DNA from: Hellea sp.
GTDB taxonomy: Bacteria > Pseudomonadota > Alphaproteobacteria > Caulobacterales > Maricaulaceae
DNA: 64,000 nucleotides
Reading direction: 5' to 3'
Assembly (NCBI GenBank): GCA_014238285.1
Contig: JABABK010000005.1
Coordinates: forward strand, 42,457 to 106,456
Shown: in pieces, positions 1 through 8,700 of the stretch
Layout of the letters: the number at the start of each line of letters is the position of its first letter
How positions within the stretch are numbered: the stretch's first letter is position 1
Program-made: the position numbers and the translations under genes
The notes under the pieces: model-generated
What the model was told of the DNA's origin: nothing
What the model saw: only the letters and a program-made list of their open reading frames with translations
The model's database searches: none

Positions 1-76
1 TTCCGAAAGCCGTCCTATAACGGCGGGCGAGTCGGCGTTCAGATTTGCGGCAGATCAGTAGCCATTTGCGCATCAT
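1..76 (-). CDS. 5' end of an unidentified gene, cut by the window edge
   Basis: The reverse strand carries a very strong Shine-Dalgarno (AAAGGAGGG) directly before two consecutive ATG codons at 76 and 73. An open frame of 25 codons then runs off the left edge and begins MMRKWLLICRKSERRLARR. The second ATG has the better spacing to the ribosome-binding site. The visible part is basic and arginine-rich and I do not recognise it. A CtrA-type site lies about 155 bases upstream at 232-247, so the gene may be cell-cycle controlled (inference). With so few residues visible, a chance frame cannot be excluded, but the quality of the ribosome-binding site argues for a real gene. Confidence 0.4.
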   Translation of the reverse strand, partial: MMRKWLLICRKSERRLARRYRTAFG

Positions 77-169
77 CCCTCCTTTCACCTGGTCCATATT
101 TCGAATGGGTGGCCTGAAAGCAGGCGTGACATAATTATTGCGCATGAACTCCCCTGATAATAACTGCCT

Positions 170-211
170 CTTAGAGCAAGTCGCACATCATCTGCAGCAA
201 GCTGCTCTAAG
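170..211. repeat. 9-bp perfect inverted repeat, 24-base loop
   Basis: CTTAGAGCA at 170-178 is the exact reverse complement of TGCTCTAAG at 203-211. There is no T-run on either side, so it is not a typical intrinsic terminator. It lies between the CtrA-type site and the partial gene at the left edge and could be an operator or a 5' leader hairpin of that gene; function unknown. Confidence 0.35.
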
Positions 212-231
212 CGAATCTTGCATAGGTTATG

Positions 232-247
232 GTTAACAAGTGATTAA
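232..247 (-). promoter_or_regulatory. CtrA-type binding site
   Basis: The plus strand reads GTTAACAAGTGATTAA, so the minus strand reads TTAATCACTTGTTAAC. This matches the full Caulobacter CtrA consensus TTAA-N7-TTAAC exactly. It points toward the truncated minus-strand gene at 1-76. The presence of divK and pleD in this window makes a CtrA system in the organism likely (inference). Confidence 0.5.
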
Positions 248-303
248 GCTTGTTAAAAGCCAGAACGAATAAAACTGGAATATATCAAATAGGTTTTATA
301 CAA

Positions 304-334
304 AGAAAAAGCCCGCTGCCGAAGCAACGGGCCC
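304..334 (-). terminator. Intrinsic terminator of rpmB
   Basis: Read on the minus strand, GCCCGTTGC and GCAGCGGGC pair around a TTCG tetraloop with one G-U pair, followed at once by TTTTTC. It lies 25 bases past the rpmB stop codon and is a classic rho-independent terminator. Confidence 0.85.
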
Positions 335-358
335 TTATAAGCGGCATGTGGGGGCCGC

Positions 359-658
359 TTAAGCTGCTTCAGCTATTTCGGCTTGCTTTTTGATCAGCGC
401 CTTTTTTAGCTTCTTAGCCTTATCCGTTAGTTTAGCATTTTTTGTGCCTAAAAGAAACCCGTCTAGGCCGCCTTTAAAATCAACAGTCCGTAGAGTCTTG
501 GCAGCAATGCGCATTTTAAACGCTTGTCCAAGGCTATCGGACGGCAAAGTAACTTTACAAAGGTTCACTTCAAAACGACGTTTCGTTCTGTTTTTAGCGT
601 GAGACACATTGTTTCCGGTCATTGGGCCGGTATTTAAAAGATCGCAGCGACGTGACAT
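359..658 (-). CDS. rpmB: 50S ribosomal protein L28
   Basis: This is a structural protein of the large ribosomal subunit. The N-terminus MSRRCDLLNTGPMTGNNVSH and the following basic KNRTKRRF stretch are diagnostic of bacterial L28, and the 99-residue length fits alphaproteobacterial members. I start at the ATG at 658, preceded by AGGTGA, because the family begins MSRRC; an ATG three codons upstream would add only MNK. The C-terminal third is rich in lysine and alanine, as is usual in this class. It is monocistronic, with a strong terminator downstream, and is divergent from the DUF3108 gene, an arrangement common in alphaproteobacteria. Confidence 0.97.
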   Translation of the reverse strand: MSRRCDLLNTGPMTGNNVSHAKNRTKRRFEVNLCKVTLPSDSLGQAFKMRIAAKTLRTVDFKGGLDGFLLGTKNAKLTDKAKKLKKALIKKQAEIAEAA

Positions 659-813
659 CTTATTCACCTATTTCATCAAAAAAGGCCCGCATAATAATGT
701 CGGGCACACATAATTTGAGGGCGAAATAGAGGTATGAAGCCCGCCCGTCAAGCTTTTTACGCCCACAAATGCAAAGCAATTTGCCTAAACAGTGCCCAAA
801 CAGCGATAGAACA

Positions 814-870
814 TAGCAGAACATGACTGAATTGTCACTAAAACCCCTTGAATTATTCATGTTCTAGCTA
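814..870. repeat. Inverted repeat between rpmB and the DUF3108 gene
   Basis: AGAACATGA (818-826) and TCATGTTCT (857-865) are exact reverse complements. The match extends by TAGC/GCTA across one bulged base. AGAACAT-like sequence also occurs just before the left arm. It sits about 50 bases before the DUF3108 start, within the 259-base divergent gap, so it could be an operator or a leader hairpin. No gene is supported in this gap. Confidence 0.35.
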
Positions 871-917
871 TTCGGAAGCCTCTATAGAGCGCTCATAAAC
901 GAATTTTGGAGACCAGA

Positions 918-1802
918 ATGAATCGATTCTACCTCAAACCTGGATTGTTCCAATCTAGCCTGCTTAAATCCAGCCTAATGGGCGCAGCAGCTCTTGCTGT
1001 GGCCGGATTGGCCTATGCGCAAGAGGCCTCTAATCGTTATCCTGCAGAAAGATATGTAGCTCCGATTGCGCCTGCTCCAGGCGAAACCGCGTTTAACTTC
1101 CGGCTCAAGGGCTATGTCTTTGGACTTAAAATGATCTCAGTGCGGTATAAAGGCGTGTTTGATGATCAAAATTATAGTGTTTATTCTGATCTTAAGACCT
1201 CAGGCCTGGCCGCACTTTTGAAAAAACAGCGTATGTGGTCTACAACAGAAGGCCGTTATGACCGCTCCGGCATGTATCCTCTCGATCATACCCAGCAAAA
1301 CCTTGATAAGAAAAGTCGCCGGGTCGAGATGGATTATGATTACACGGCCCGGACAATTGATACATCAATTGTACCCCGTAACGGATCCATGGGCGTTCCG
1401 CCCGCCGGACCTGTCGAAAGCTTCAATGCTGATGATATTATATCTGCGGTCTTAAAAATGATGCTCACAGGCCACGCTGTCGATGGCAAAATGTGCGAAG
1501 GCGATATAAAAGTTTTTGACAGCAAACAGCACTATAAGCTGCGTATGGTCCCGCAGGAAATACTTCGGTATAAATATGACGGCGAAAAATATGACGGCAT
1601 TAAATGCCACATCTATTATGAGGCTATTTCAGGCTTTGACCCGGAAGATTTGCCAAGCGCAAAAGAAAGCGCCACGCCTGTGATTATCTATTTCATCAAC
1701 CGCCCGGAATATGGTCTCTATATGCCGGCCAAGTTTTCTTACAAAGTCAGCGGTTTCAAGGCCACGATCAAAGTCAAAGACGCGGAAATCATCAAAGGCT
1801 AA
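918..1802 (+). CDS. DUF3108 domain-containing periplasmic protein
   Basis: The 294-residue protein has an N-terminal signal peptide (hydrophobic segment around residues 17-35, with a likely cleavage after AYAQ). It continues as a beta-rich DUF3108 domain with FNFRLKGYVFG, a middle AGPVESFNADDIIS segment, and a long C-terminal part of alternating polar and hydrophobic strands. The family is periplasmic or outer-membrane associated, has no established activity, and often neighbours rpmB in alphaproteobacteria. I chose the ATG at 918 because GGAGA lies five bases upstream; a TTG four codons earlier is in frame but overlaps that ribosome-binding site. The family call is from sequence pattern only. 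Confidence 0.8.
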   Translation: MNRFYLKPGLFQSSLLKSSLMGAAALAVAGLAYAQEASNRYPAERYVAPIAPAPGETAFNFRLKGYVFGLKMISVRYKGVFDDQNYSVYSDLKTSGLAALLKKQRMWSTTEGRYDRSGMYPLDHTQQNLDKKSRRVEMDYDYTARTIDTSIVPRNGSMGVPPAGPVESFNADDIISAVLKMMLTGHAVDGKMCEGDIKVFDSKQHYKLRMVPQEILRYKYDGEKYDGIKCHIYYEAISGFDPEDLPSAKESATPVIIYFINRPEYGLYMPAKFSYKVSGFKATIKVKDAEIIKG

Positions 1803-1818
1803 TTTATTGATCTCAAAT

Positions 1819-1834
1819 TGTGATGTACGTCACA
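1819..1834. promoter_or_regulatory. CRP-type operator, probable autoregulatory site
   Basis: TGTGATGTACGTCACA is a perfect TGTGA-N6-TCACA dyad, identical in half-sites and spacing to the consensus of E. coli CRP. It lies about 95 bases before the start of a Crp/Fnr-family gene whose recognition helix keeps the Arg-Glu pair (SRE) used by CRP to read this half-site. Autoregulation is inference. Confidence 0.65.
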
Positions 1835-1929
1835 TACCGTCTGAGCACTCGATGCTAACACTTGCTCGAAAGGCAGAAGTATTGTAACTTATTACAACTT
1901 AAAACTTCTGATAAACTCGGGCGGAAACG

Positions 1930-2607
1930 ATGACCTATAGGCTTGAAGACATATTATCGCGGCACTGGCTATTTGGTAGCCTGCCAGAGCGCACACGCAG
2001 TGATCTTATCAGCAAGTTTTCTATCAAAAAATACCAAATGAAAAATTACGTCTTCCATCAAGATGACCTAGCCGAACGGCTTTATGTTATTCTCGATGGA
2101 GAAATTTCTGTCGAAACCACTTCTATGAGCGGCAAAACTACCAAGATTACCCACTTGAGCAAGGGGGAGATTTTTGGTGAGTTTGCGCTTATCGATGAAG
2201 GCCTGCGCAGTGCGAGCGCCATTATAGTGCGCCCCACAACATTGGCGTCGCTGTCTGCTCAGGCCTTTCATCAAATTATGGAAGAACAGCCAGAATTTGC
2301 CAAAAGCCTTCTCTGTGTCCTGGTCGCTCATATCCGGCAATCCAATCAACAGATTGAAAGCCTTGTAACGCTATCGCTTTTGCAGCGCACAGCTCGGCTT
2401 TTATTGCAATTAGCCAAAACTGAGGGCGACCTCATCAATATTACCCAACAACAAATCGGTGAGCGGCTTTTTGCGTCTCGTGAAAAGGTCAATATAAAGC
2501 TCAAAAAACTTGAGCAATTAGGCGCAATCTCAACCGGTCACGGTAAAATCCAAATTCACAATACAGAGCACCTGGCAAGGATTGTTGATGCGGATGACGA
2601 CATTTAG
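1930..2607 (+). CDS. Crp/Fnr-family transcriptional regulator
   Basis: The 225-residue protein has a cyclic-nucleotide-binding-type beta-roll (about residues 12-120, with LYVILDGEISVE and GEIFGEFALIDEGLRSASAI) resembling a cAMP-binding pocket (FGE...RSA). A dimerisation helix follows, then a Crp-type winged helix (about residues 168-215, ITQQQIGERLFASREKVNIK). There is no FNR cysteine cluster, so an oxygen-sensing Fe-S role is unlikely. The SRE in the recognition helix fits TGTGA half-sites, and one such dyad lies upstream at 1819-1834. Whether it binds cAMP, cGMP or another ligand cannot be told, although a class III nucleotide cyclase is encoded about 460 bases downstream and makes a cyclic nucleotide plausible. 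Confidence 0.92.
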   Translation: MTYRLEDILSRHWLFGSLPERTRSDLISKFSIKKYQMKNYVFHQDDLAERLYVILDGEISVETTSMSGKTTKITHLSKGEIFGEFALIDEGLRSASAIIVRPTTLASLSAQAFHQIMEEQPEFAKSLLCVLVAHIRQSNQQIESLVTLSLLQRTARLLLQLAKTEGDLINITQQQIGERLFASREKVNIKLKKLEQLGAISTGHGKIQIHNTEHLARIVDADDDI

Positions 2608-2629
2608 GGTTTTCATTTTATTTAAGTGC

Positions 2630-2715
2630 CCGCTCATCCCCGCGCAGGCGGGGACCTATTTCCGAAACACCCAAATCCATAATCTAGGGGTTCTCGCCTA
2701 CGCGGGGATGAGCGG
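2630..2715. repeat. REP-like palindromic element
   Basis: Two 27-base arms, 2630-2656 and 2689-2715, are reverse complements at 24 of 27 positions, with the first 15 (CCGCTCATCCCCGCG) perfect, around a 32-base spacer. Each arm also contains a smaller CCCCGC...GCGGGG hairpin. This is the form of chromosomal REP/BIME elements. A related, shorter hairpin is at 29472-29500. It fills the gap between two convergent genes. Confidence 0.7.
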
Positions 2716-2724
2716 AATAAGAAA

Positions 2725-2997
2725 CTAAGACATCACCAGCGCCATAACGGCATAACCGCAAACACCTGTCATCAGAGCGCCGGAGCGGCTGAGCGGGCGT
2801 ACATAGCGCTCTAAACAGACAGCGAGAACGAGCAGCGCCATAAACAACGCGGCGGCTTCAGCCAGGGTTATAAAAGCTGTATCAAGGCCAAGCGCACTCG
2901 CCCGGGCGTGAAAAGCTGTGTCGAACAGACAGGCGAGCAAAATACCTAAAAAGGTGACGACTTGGGTCCAAAGGACATAAGGTTTAAAGTTTCTCAT
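2725..2997 (-). CDS. Small three-helix membrane protein, unknown function
   Basis: The 90-residue product has three predicted membrane segments: WTQVVTFLGILLACLF near residues 9-25, FITLAEAAALFMALLVLAV near 40-59, and a C-terminal GALMTGVCGYAVMALVM. I start at the ATG at 2997 (MRNFKPYVLW), after which the hydrophobic pattern begins. Longer in-frame starts at 3045 or 3114 exist, but the latter would overlap the divergent cyclase gene. No ribosome-binding site is convincing. I do not recognise the family. It is divergent from the cyclase gene and convergent with the Crp/Fnr gene. Confidence 0.5.
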   Translation of the reverse strand: MRNFKPYVLWTQVVTFLGILLACLFDTAFHARASALGLDTAFITLAEAAALFMALLVLAVCLERYVRPLSRSGALMTGVCGYAVMALVMS

Positions 2998-3068
2998 AGT
3001 TCTATTTATAGGTTTTTCTTGCCGAGCGGTTGTAACATGGGTCATAGTGACGGAAGATTGGGCGGGAC

Positions 3069-4868
3069 GTGGAAAACATAGAAACGCAACAAACCAGCCA
3101 TTTAGGGCAAACACGAAGGCTCACCACAATATTGGTCGCCGATATTTGTGGCTATTCGGCCATGTCCGAAAAAGACGAAGCCTCCGCCATTCGCTTAGTT
3201 GATCTGCTTTTCAAAATTTTTGGGCAACAAGCCACGCGCCATGGTGGCCGCGTTTTCAATCGCGCAGCGGACGGTTTTCTCGCGGAGTTCCCCAGCGCCA
3301 ATGCCTGCATGCAAGCGGCCATAGATTTTTGCCGCGAAGTATCCGATCGCAATAACCTCTCCCCTAACGCCATCAACGCAAAGGTGCGCGTCGGCGTCCA
3401 TGTCGGCGACGTAGTCGACCGAGACGATGGCGACATCCTCGGTCACGGAGTCAACATCGCCGCACGGCTGCAATCCGCAGCCGACCCCGGCATGATCCTA
3501 GCTTCCTCCAACATCGTCAATCTTCTGGGCCCCAAATTCAAAACCAACGCCCAAAAGCGCGGGGGCCTGAACCTTAAAAACATCAGCGAAAACATCACCG
3601 CCTATCAAATCGATCCAGAGAAATCAGATCTACGGCCAGGATGGAGAATGCCGAGGTTTTTGAAGTCACGCAATTTCGCCTATCTGATTATTTTAGGGGT
3701 GGTGGTGTTCTCGACGCTCACTATTCAAGGTCGGCGGCATGAGAGCATTATAGCGCATAAGATTGAAACTATACTGAATGACAGCTTCGGTAAGACGGTT
3801 GATGTCAGCGATAATAATGTCTCCGCGCCCTATGTGCGGAATGTGCTGGAGAATTTGGCCCAGTCGAATATCCCGTCCCATCAGGCTAGTTTTGCATTGC
3901 TAGAAGCTGGGAATGTTGGACTGGCCATTGAACGACTTGAGAATGCGCTGGAGGAGATGGATCTCGGGGGCAGAAATTACGTCGATACCATGCACCAAAT
4001 TGCGGCGTTATCCCTATATTCTGACCCTTCAAAATCCATTGCTTATTATGAGACGATTCTTGATATAAACCCCGATGACGGCTTGGCACTCAAATGGCTC
4101 ATAAAGGTCAATCATCTTTCCGGTAATGCGGACAAAGCAGCTGAATTATTTGAAAAGGCATTTCTCAATAAAACTCTTCCCTCTCGCCAAAAACTACTTC
4201 TTCAATTTGAGTTTGCAGTGAGCTACATATATAATGAAGATTATGAGATCGCTATCAATCTTATGAATTCTATTTCAAATGATGTAAAGGCAACCAACGA
4301 CCCAAGGCTACTTAACCTATGGAAAACCAACAAAAGCATAGCATTAGAACGCACAAACCAACTGGATGAAGCTGAAGCTCTATTGATGGAAGTAGTCTCA
4401 AGTCTCGAAGTTATTGGGGCTGATGAAAATCTTCCAAGAGCTTATAATGTGCTAGGACAAGTTTATGAAAAACGGGGGAATGCGGACCAATTATCTCAAA
4501 AAAAATATAGAGAACTAGCAATTCATGCTTACGAAAAACAATTCGATTTCGGCCATATACTAAACAAACCAAGCGATATGGGTGAAGCTAGACAGTATTT
4601 AGGGGAGATATATTTAAAAACAGGCAATATAGAAATTGCCGAACAACAATTGTTAGAGTTAATGAGAATTGCAAGAATAAATAACTTTGAAATTGGATTA
4701 GCAAGGGGCCACATTGGTTTAGGAAAAATTGAACAAATTAAAGGAAACACGAAGCAAACGTGTTTCCATTTCCACAAAGCTAATGAGATAAAACTGAAGC
4801 AAGATGCACTTCCATTAAGGAACTATCACCTATCTTGGTTTGGAACCATCCGCGACGAATGTCTCTAA
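3069..4868 (+). CDS. Class III adenylate/guanylate cyclase with membrane anchor and TPR-like repeats
   Basis: The 599-residue protein opens with a class III nucleotide cyclase catalytic domain (about 18-180). VADICGYSAMS supplies the first metal Asp (D25) and the ADGFLAEFPSA motif the second (D68); VRVGVHVGDVV and LGHGVNIAARLQ follow. Residues about 195-220 (NFAYLIILGVVVFSTLTI) form one membrane helix. The rest is alpha-helical with TPR-like repeats, including ALLEAGNVGLAIERLENAL and AYNVLGQVYEKRG. The expected product is cAMP or cGMP; substrate choice cannot be read safely. The start is GTG at 3069, the only start that keeps the whole catalytic domain. The 3' half is clearly richer in A and T than its neighbours. 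It could feed the nearby Crp/Fnr regulator (inference). Confidence 0.88.
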   Translation: MENIETQQTSHLGQTRRLTTILVADICGYSAMSEKDEASAIRLVDLLFKIFGQQATRHGGRVFNRAADGFLAEFPSANACMQAAIDFCREVSDRNNLSPNAINAKVRVGVHVGDVVDRDDGDILGHGVNIAARLQSAADPGMILASSNIVNLLGPKFKTNAQKRGGLNLKNISENITAYQIDPEKSDLRPGWRMPRFLKSRNFAYLIILGVVVFSTLTIQGRRHESIIAHKIETILNDSFGKTVDVSDNNVSAPYVRNVLENLAQSNIPSHQASFALLEAGNVGLAIERLENALEEMDLGGRNYVDTMHQIAALSLYSDPSKSIAYYETILDINPDDGLALKWLIKVNHLSGNADKAAELFEKAFLNKTLPSRQKLLLQFEFAVSYIYNEDYEIAINLMNSISNDVKATNDPRLLNLWKTNKSIALERTNQLDEAEALLMEVVSSLEVIGADENLPRAYNVLGQVYEKRGNADQLSQKKYRELAIHAYEKQFDFGHILNKPSDMGEARQYLGEIYLKTGNIEIAEQQLLELMRIARINNFEIGLARGHIGLGKIEQIKGNTKQTCFHFHKANEIKLKQDALPLRNYHLSWFGTIRDECL

Positions 4869-4910
4869 CTTTTGCATTCTTTATTGATAGTTCCACTATC
4901 CTAAAACCCT

Positions 4911-5483
4911 CTATTCTGGCTCAGGCACAAATGGGGCGTCTTCTCCGAAGAATTCCTGGTAAATCTCTTCATCCCCAAAAATTTCGTCAAACGCAACGTG
5001 ACGGCCACAAGCAGCGGCCATGAATGGAATCTTTTTTGCGACTTTCCGCGTATCGGAACGTGGAATATTATCAGCTTCCATCACTTCAAAAACTTCATTC
5101 CCGTCCGCCGACAGAACTTTTTTTACAAACCCGACATTAACATTTGGCATCCATTCTAGGTCAGTTTTCTTGTCATTCGGATGCACAAATTTGTTGCCAA
5201 ACTTAAAGCGTAATGCGAATTCTGCTGGGCCCTTTTTTCCTGTATCGTTTATCTGATCGATCAAATTGTCCCTTGCACCGAGCATGATCATTTTCCAGAG
5301 TGCATTTTTCAATTGCTCAATAGCATCTGTTGTTTTGATAATTGTATCTCTTGCAAGAAGTGTCGAATATTCATCAAGGCCTATTTTATAAACCTCTTCA
5401 CACGTCCTAAAATTTCTTCCTAAGTTGTCTTCATCTGCATATCTAGCTAATGCGTGAAATACCGCTGGTCCAAAATCTGCCAT
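4911..5483 (-). CDS. Acidic protein of unknown function
   Basis: This 190-residue soluble protein has no signal peptide or membrane segment. The start at 5483 is supported by TTGGAGAAAA about ten bases upstream. It is helical in its first 85 residues (AIEQLKNALWKMIMLGARDNL) and strongly acidic at its end (FDEIFGDEEIYQEFFGED, then PFVPEPE). I do not recognise a family. It converges with the cyclase gene with a 42-base gap and shares its lower GC, so the two may have arrived together (inference). An imperfect CRP-type site lies about 60 bases upstream. Confidence 0.6.
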   Translation of the reverse strand: MADFGPAVFHALARYADEDNLGRNFRTCEEVYKIGLDEYSTLLARDTIIKTTDAIEQLKNALWKMIMLGARDNLIDQINDTGKKGPAEFALRFKFGNKFVHPNDKKTDLEWMPNVNVGFVKKVLSADGNEVFEVMEADNIPRSDTRKVAKKIPFMAAACGRHVAFDEIFGDEEIYQEFFGEDAPFVPEPE

Positions 5484-5542
5484 TTTATTTTCTCCAATTT
5501 AGTTGTTAAAAATTACCCTTAGGACAGACGGACAACACGCAG

Positions 5543-5558
5543 TGTTACCTACGTCACG
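5543..5558. promoter_or_regulatory. Imperfect CRP-type site in a divergent gap
   Basis: TGTTACCTACGTCACG has the TGTGA-N6-TCACA layout with one mismatch per half-site and shares TACGTCAC with the perfect site at 1819-1834. It lies in the 218-base gap between the acidic-protein gene (minus) and the helicase gene (plus). The rest of that gap is AT-rich, then C-rich, with no gene. Confidence 0.35.
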
Positions 5559-5701
5559 AAATCGCGAATAATTACAATGAAATTGTTTTAATCATAAATG
5601 CCCCAACTCCCCCTTTACTACCTATAGCAGAATCCCCACTAAAACACAAACACTCCACCAACCCCATTGCCCCAACTCATCGAATCCCGCATACGCGCAC
5701 T

Positions 5702-8700
5702 ATGTCCATCAGCTACGTCTCTCCCATCCTCAAAGCAATCCTCGCGCCGACGAATACCGGCAAGACCCACTACGCCATAGAGCGTATGCTCGCGCGCGAA
5801 AGCGGGGTCATTGGTTTGCCATTACGCCTTCTGGCGCGGGAGATTTATGATAAGATTTGCGAACTGAAAGGCCCCAAGCTTTGCGCGCTGATTACGGGTG
5901 AAGAGAAGATCATTCCGCTCCATGCGCGCTATTTCGTTTGCACGGTTGAGGCCATGCCTCAAAAGCCATCTGATAATGGCCGGTTTGCCTTTGTCGCGAT
6001 TGATGAAGTGCAACTTGTCGGTCATCCAGAGCGCGGGCATATCTTTACAGACAGAGTTTTGCATTCTCGCGGCAGTGAGGAGACGTTGTTTTTGGGCGCA
6101 GAAACGGCGCGTCCATTACTCGCGGAACTTATACCCGACCTTGACTTTGAGACGCGAGAGCGGTTTTCACAGCTTGCCTATTCCGGGCCCACCAAAATCA
6201 CACGCCTGCCCAAACGCTCTGTTATTGTCGCGTTCTCTGCCACGGAAGTTTATGCCATTGCCGAACTGATCCGGCGGTTTCGCGGCGGGGCTGCGATCGT
6301 CATGGGAGCTTTGTCGCCGCGGACGCGCAATGCACAAGCAGAGCTTTATCAATCCGGCGAAGTTGATTTTCTGGTAGCCACCGACGCTATCGGCATGGGA
6401 CTGAACCTTGATGCCGATCATGTGGCCTTTGCGTCTTTGCGCAAATTCGATGGCCGTAAGCGACGTCGGCTGAGCGCTATGGAAGTTGGCCAAATTGCAG
6501 GCCGCGCTGGACGATTTAGAAATGACGGGACCTTTGGCTCAACCGGTGACTGCCTGCCCTTTGATGATGAGCTTGTGGCGCGGATTGAAAACCATGCGTA
6601 TGAGCCTATGCGCTCGGCCGAATGGCGCAATACTCACCTTGATCTGTCGTCTATCCATAACTTGCAAGAGAGCCTGGCTCGTCCGTCCCACCACCCTCGC
6701 CTACGCCGGATTGCTGAAGCCATAGACGAATCAGCGCTTGAGCGCTTTGCGCAAATGGATGACATCGATCAAGGCTTGAAAAATGAAAATTATGTTCGCC
6801 TGATATGGGAAGTTTGCCAGATCCCGGATTTTCGCAATATGACCATAGACACGCATGTTAAGCTAATACGGGACATATATGACCAGCTTACATCTAAATC
6901 CGGCGGATTAACCGCAGAATTTTTAAATAAACAGATAAGCGCTCTTGACCATATAGAAGGCGGCGTTGATATCTTGGCCACACGTCTTGCGCACATTCGG
7001 ACATGGACATATTGCGCCCATAAGAGTAATTGGCATGACGACGCAGCATACTGGGTGAACCGGACGCGGCAGATCGAAGATAAATTGTCAGATGCTTTAC
7101 ATGAAAAGCTAACGGCAAGGTTTGTCGATAGGCGCACACGAGCACTCATACGGGGCATAGGAGCATATATGGAAGCCACCATAAAAGATGATGGCGAAGT
7201 TTGGGTCGAAGACCATAAAATAGGACGGCTCATTGGCTTGTCCTTTGAAGTCGATGAGAGCCAATCTGAACTAGAAGCTAAGGCGCTTCGCGAGACAGCA
7301 GAAAAAGCTGTTGGTCCAGAAGTCAATCGACGCCTGACCAGTATTGTCGGCGGCACTCATGCTATCTTCACGATATCAAATGACGGCAAAGTTGTTTGGG
7401 GCGGCAACCCCGTTGGAAAAATTTCCAAAGGTGGGTCCGTGTTTAATCCAGATGTTAACGTCATTGGCGCAGAGCTTGGACAAGGCAACCTTCGCGACAT
7501 GGCCGAAGACCGAATGCGTGATTTTTTGCGCACTGAAGCCAAAGAAAAGCTCGCCCCTCTACAAGCCCTAAAAGACCTCAATGAAAAGGCCGATACCGCG
7601 CCGGAGGTAAAAGGCTTTGCTTACACTTTATTTGAAAATTTTGGACATTTGGATCGCCGCATTCATGGTCGCGCGGTTAATGATCTGAGCCAAGACGCTC
7701 GAAAACCGTTTCGAGAACTCGGCGTCACTTTTGGTCAATATGACGTTTATATGCGGGAAATGATTCGGCCAAAACCGACGAGCCTCCTCAGCAATCTTAT
7801 TGCGTTTGGCGCAGGCGGCGACAGAAAACCCTTTATCCCGTTTGCTGGCGTCACATCGATTGCCAATGAGGGTGAACTATCAGCTGCGAACTTCACGGCC
7901 AATTCTATTGCGCTGGCTGGCTATAAAGCCTGCGGCCCCCGTATCATTCGATTTGATATCCTAAACCGGCTCGCGGCTGTTGTAAGGCAAGCCCAAAGAG
8001 AATCTGGTACTCGGCGTTTTAGAGTCATGCAGGAAATGCTCGCACTTCTGGGCTGTACCTATGAAGAAATGCGCGGCGTCCTAACGTCTCTTGGATATAA
8101 GCATGAAGTTGTTGAGAAGGACGCAGCAACTGAGTTAAGGCCAGAACTCGCGGCAGCCGTCCCTAGTCGTTTCGTTGAACCAGCAAAAGATGCCAGCCAA
8201 GCAGACACAGGTAAGGCAGACACAAGCCAGGCAAACAAGGGCGAGACAACGCCAGAACAGGCAGCTGAACGGACTCCGGAACAATCAGTTGAAAATCCAA
8301 CAGAAGCATCGGCAGAAAAGGCTGAGACAGCACCTCCTCCAGCCCCAAAAGTCATAAAAGACAGCGTTAAAATCCATTCTCACAAAAGACCTCAACCGGA
8401 TCATAAACCGCTCAACGTTTATAACACTCGCGTCACCAATGAAGATGGCAGTTTTACCGAAACGGAAAACCGTGAGTTTTGGTTCATGCCGTTTAAATCC
8501 AAAAAAGGCGGCAAGCCTAAAGGGAATTATAAGGACCGCCCTGCGAGCGGAAAACCCTTCAAAAAGCCTAAATATAAAAAAGAAAAGCCGTCCCAATCAA
8601 GACAGCCAGGGCATAGCAAGCCCGAACCGCGCCGAGATGAAGATTCGCCTTTTGCGGCGCTGGCGGCGTTAAGAAAAGGCGGGACGTCCAAGGACAAGCC

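Noticed and set aside
660..860. 66-codon minus-strand open frame between rpmB and DUF3108
   Set aside because: No ribosome-binding site, no recognisable pattern, and it overlaps the rpmB leader and an inverted repeat.
5600..5700. C-rich stretch with two copies of GCCCCAACTC before the helicase gene, as a repeat array
   Set aside because: Only two short copies, no regular spacing.
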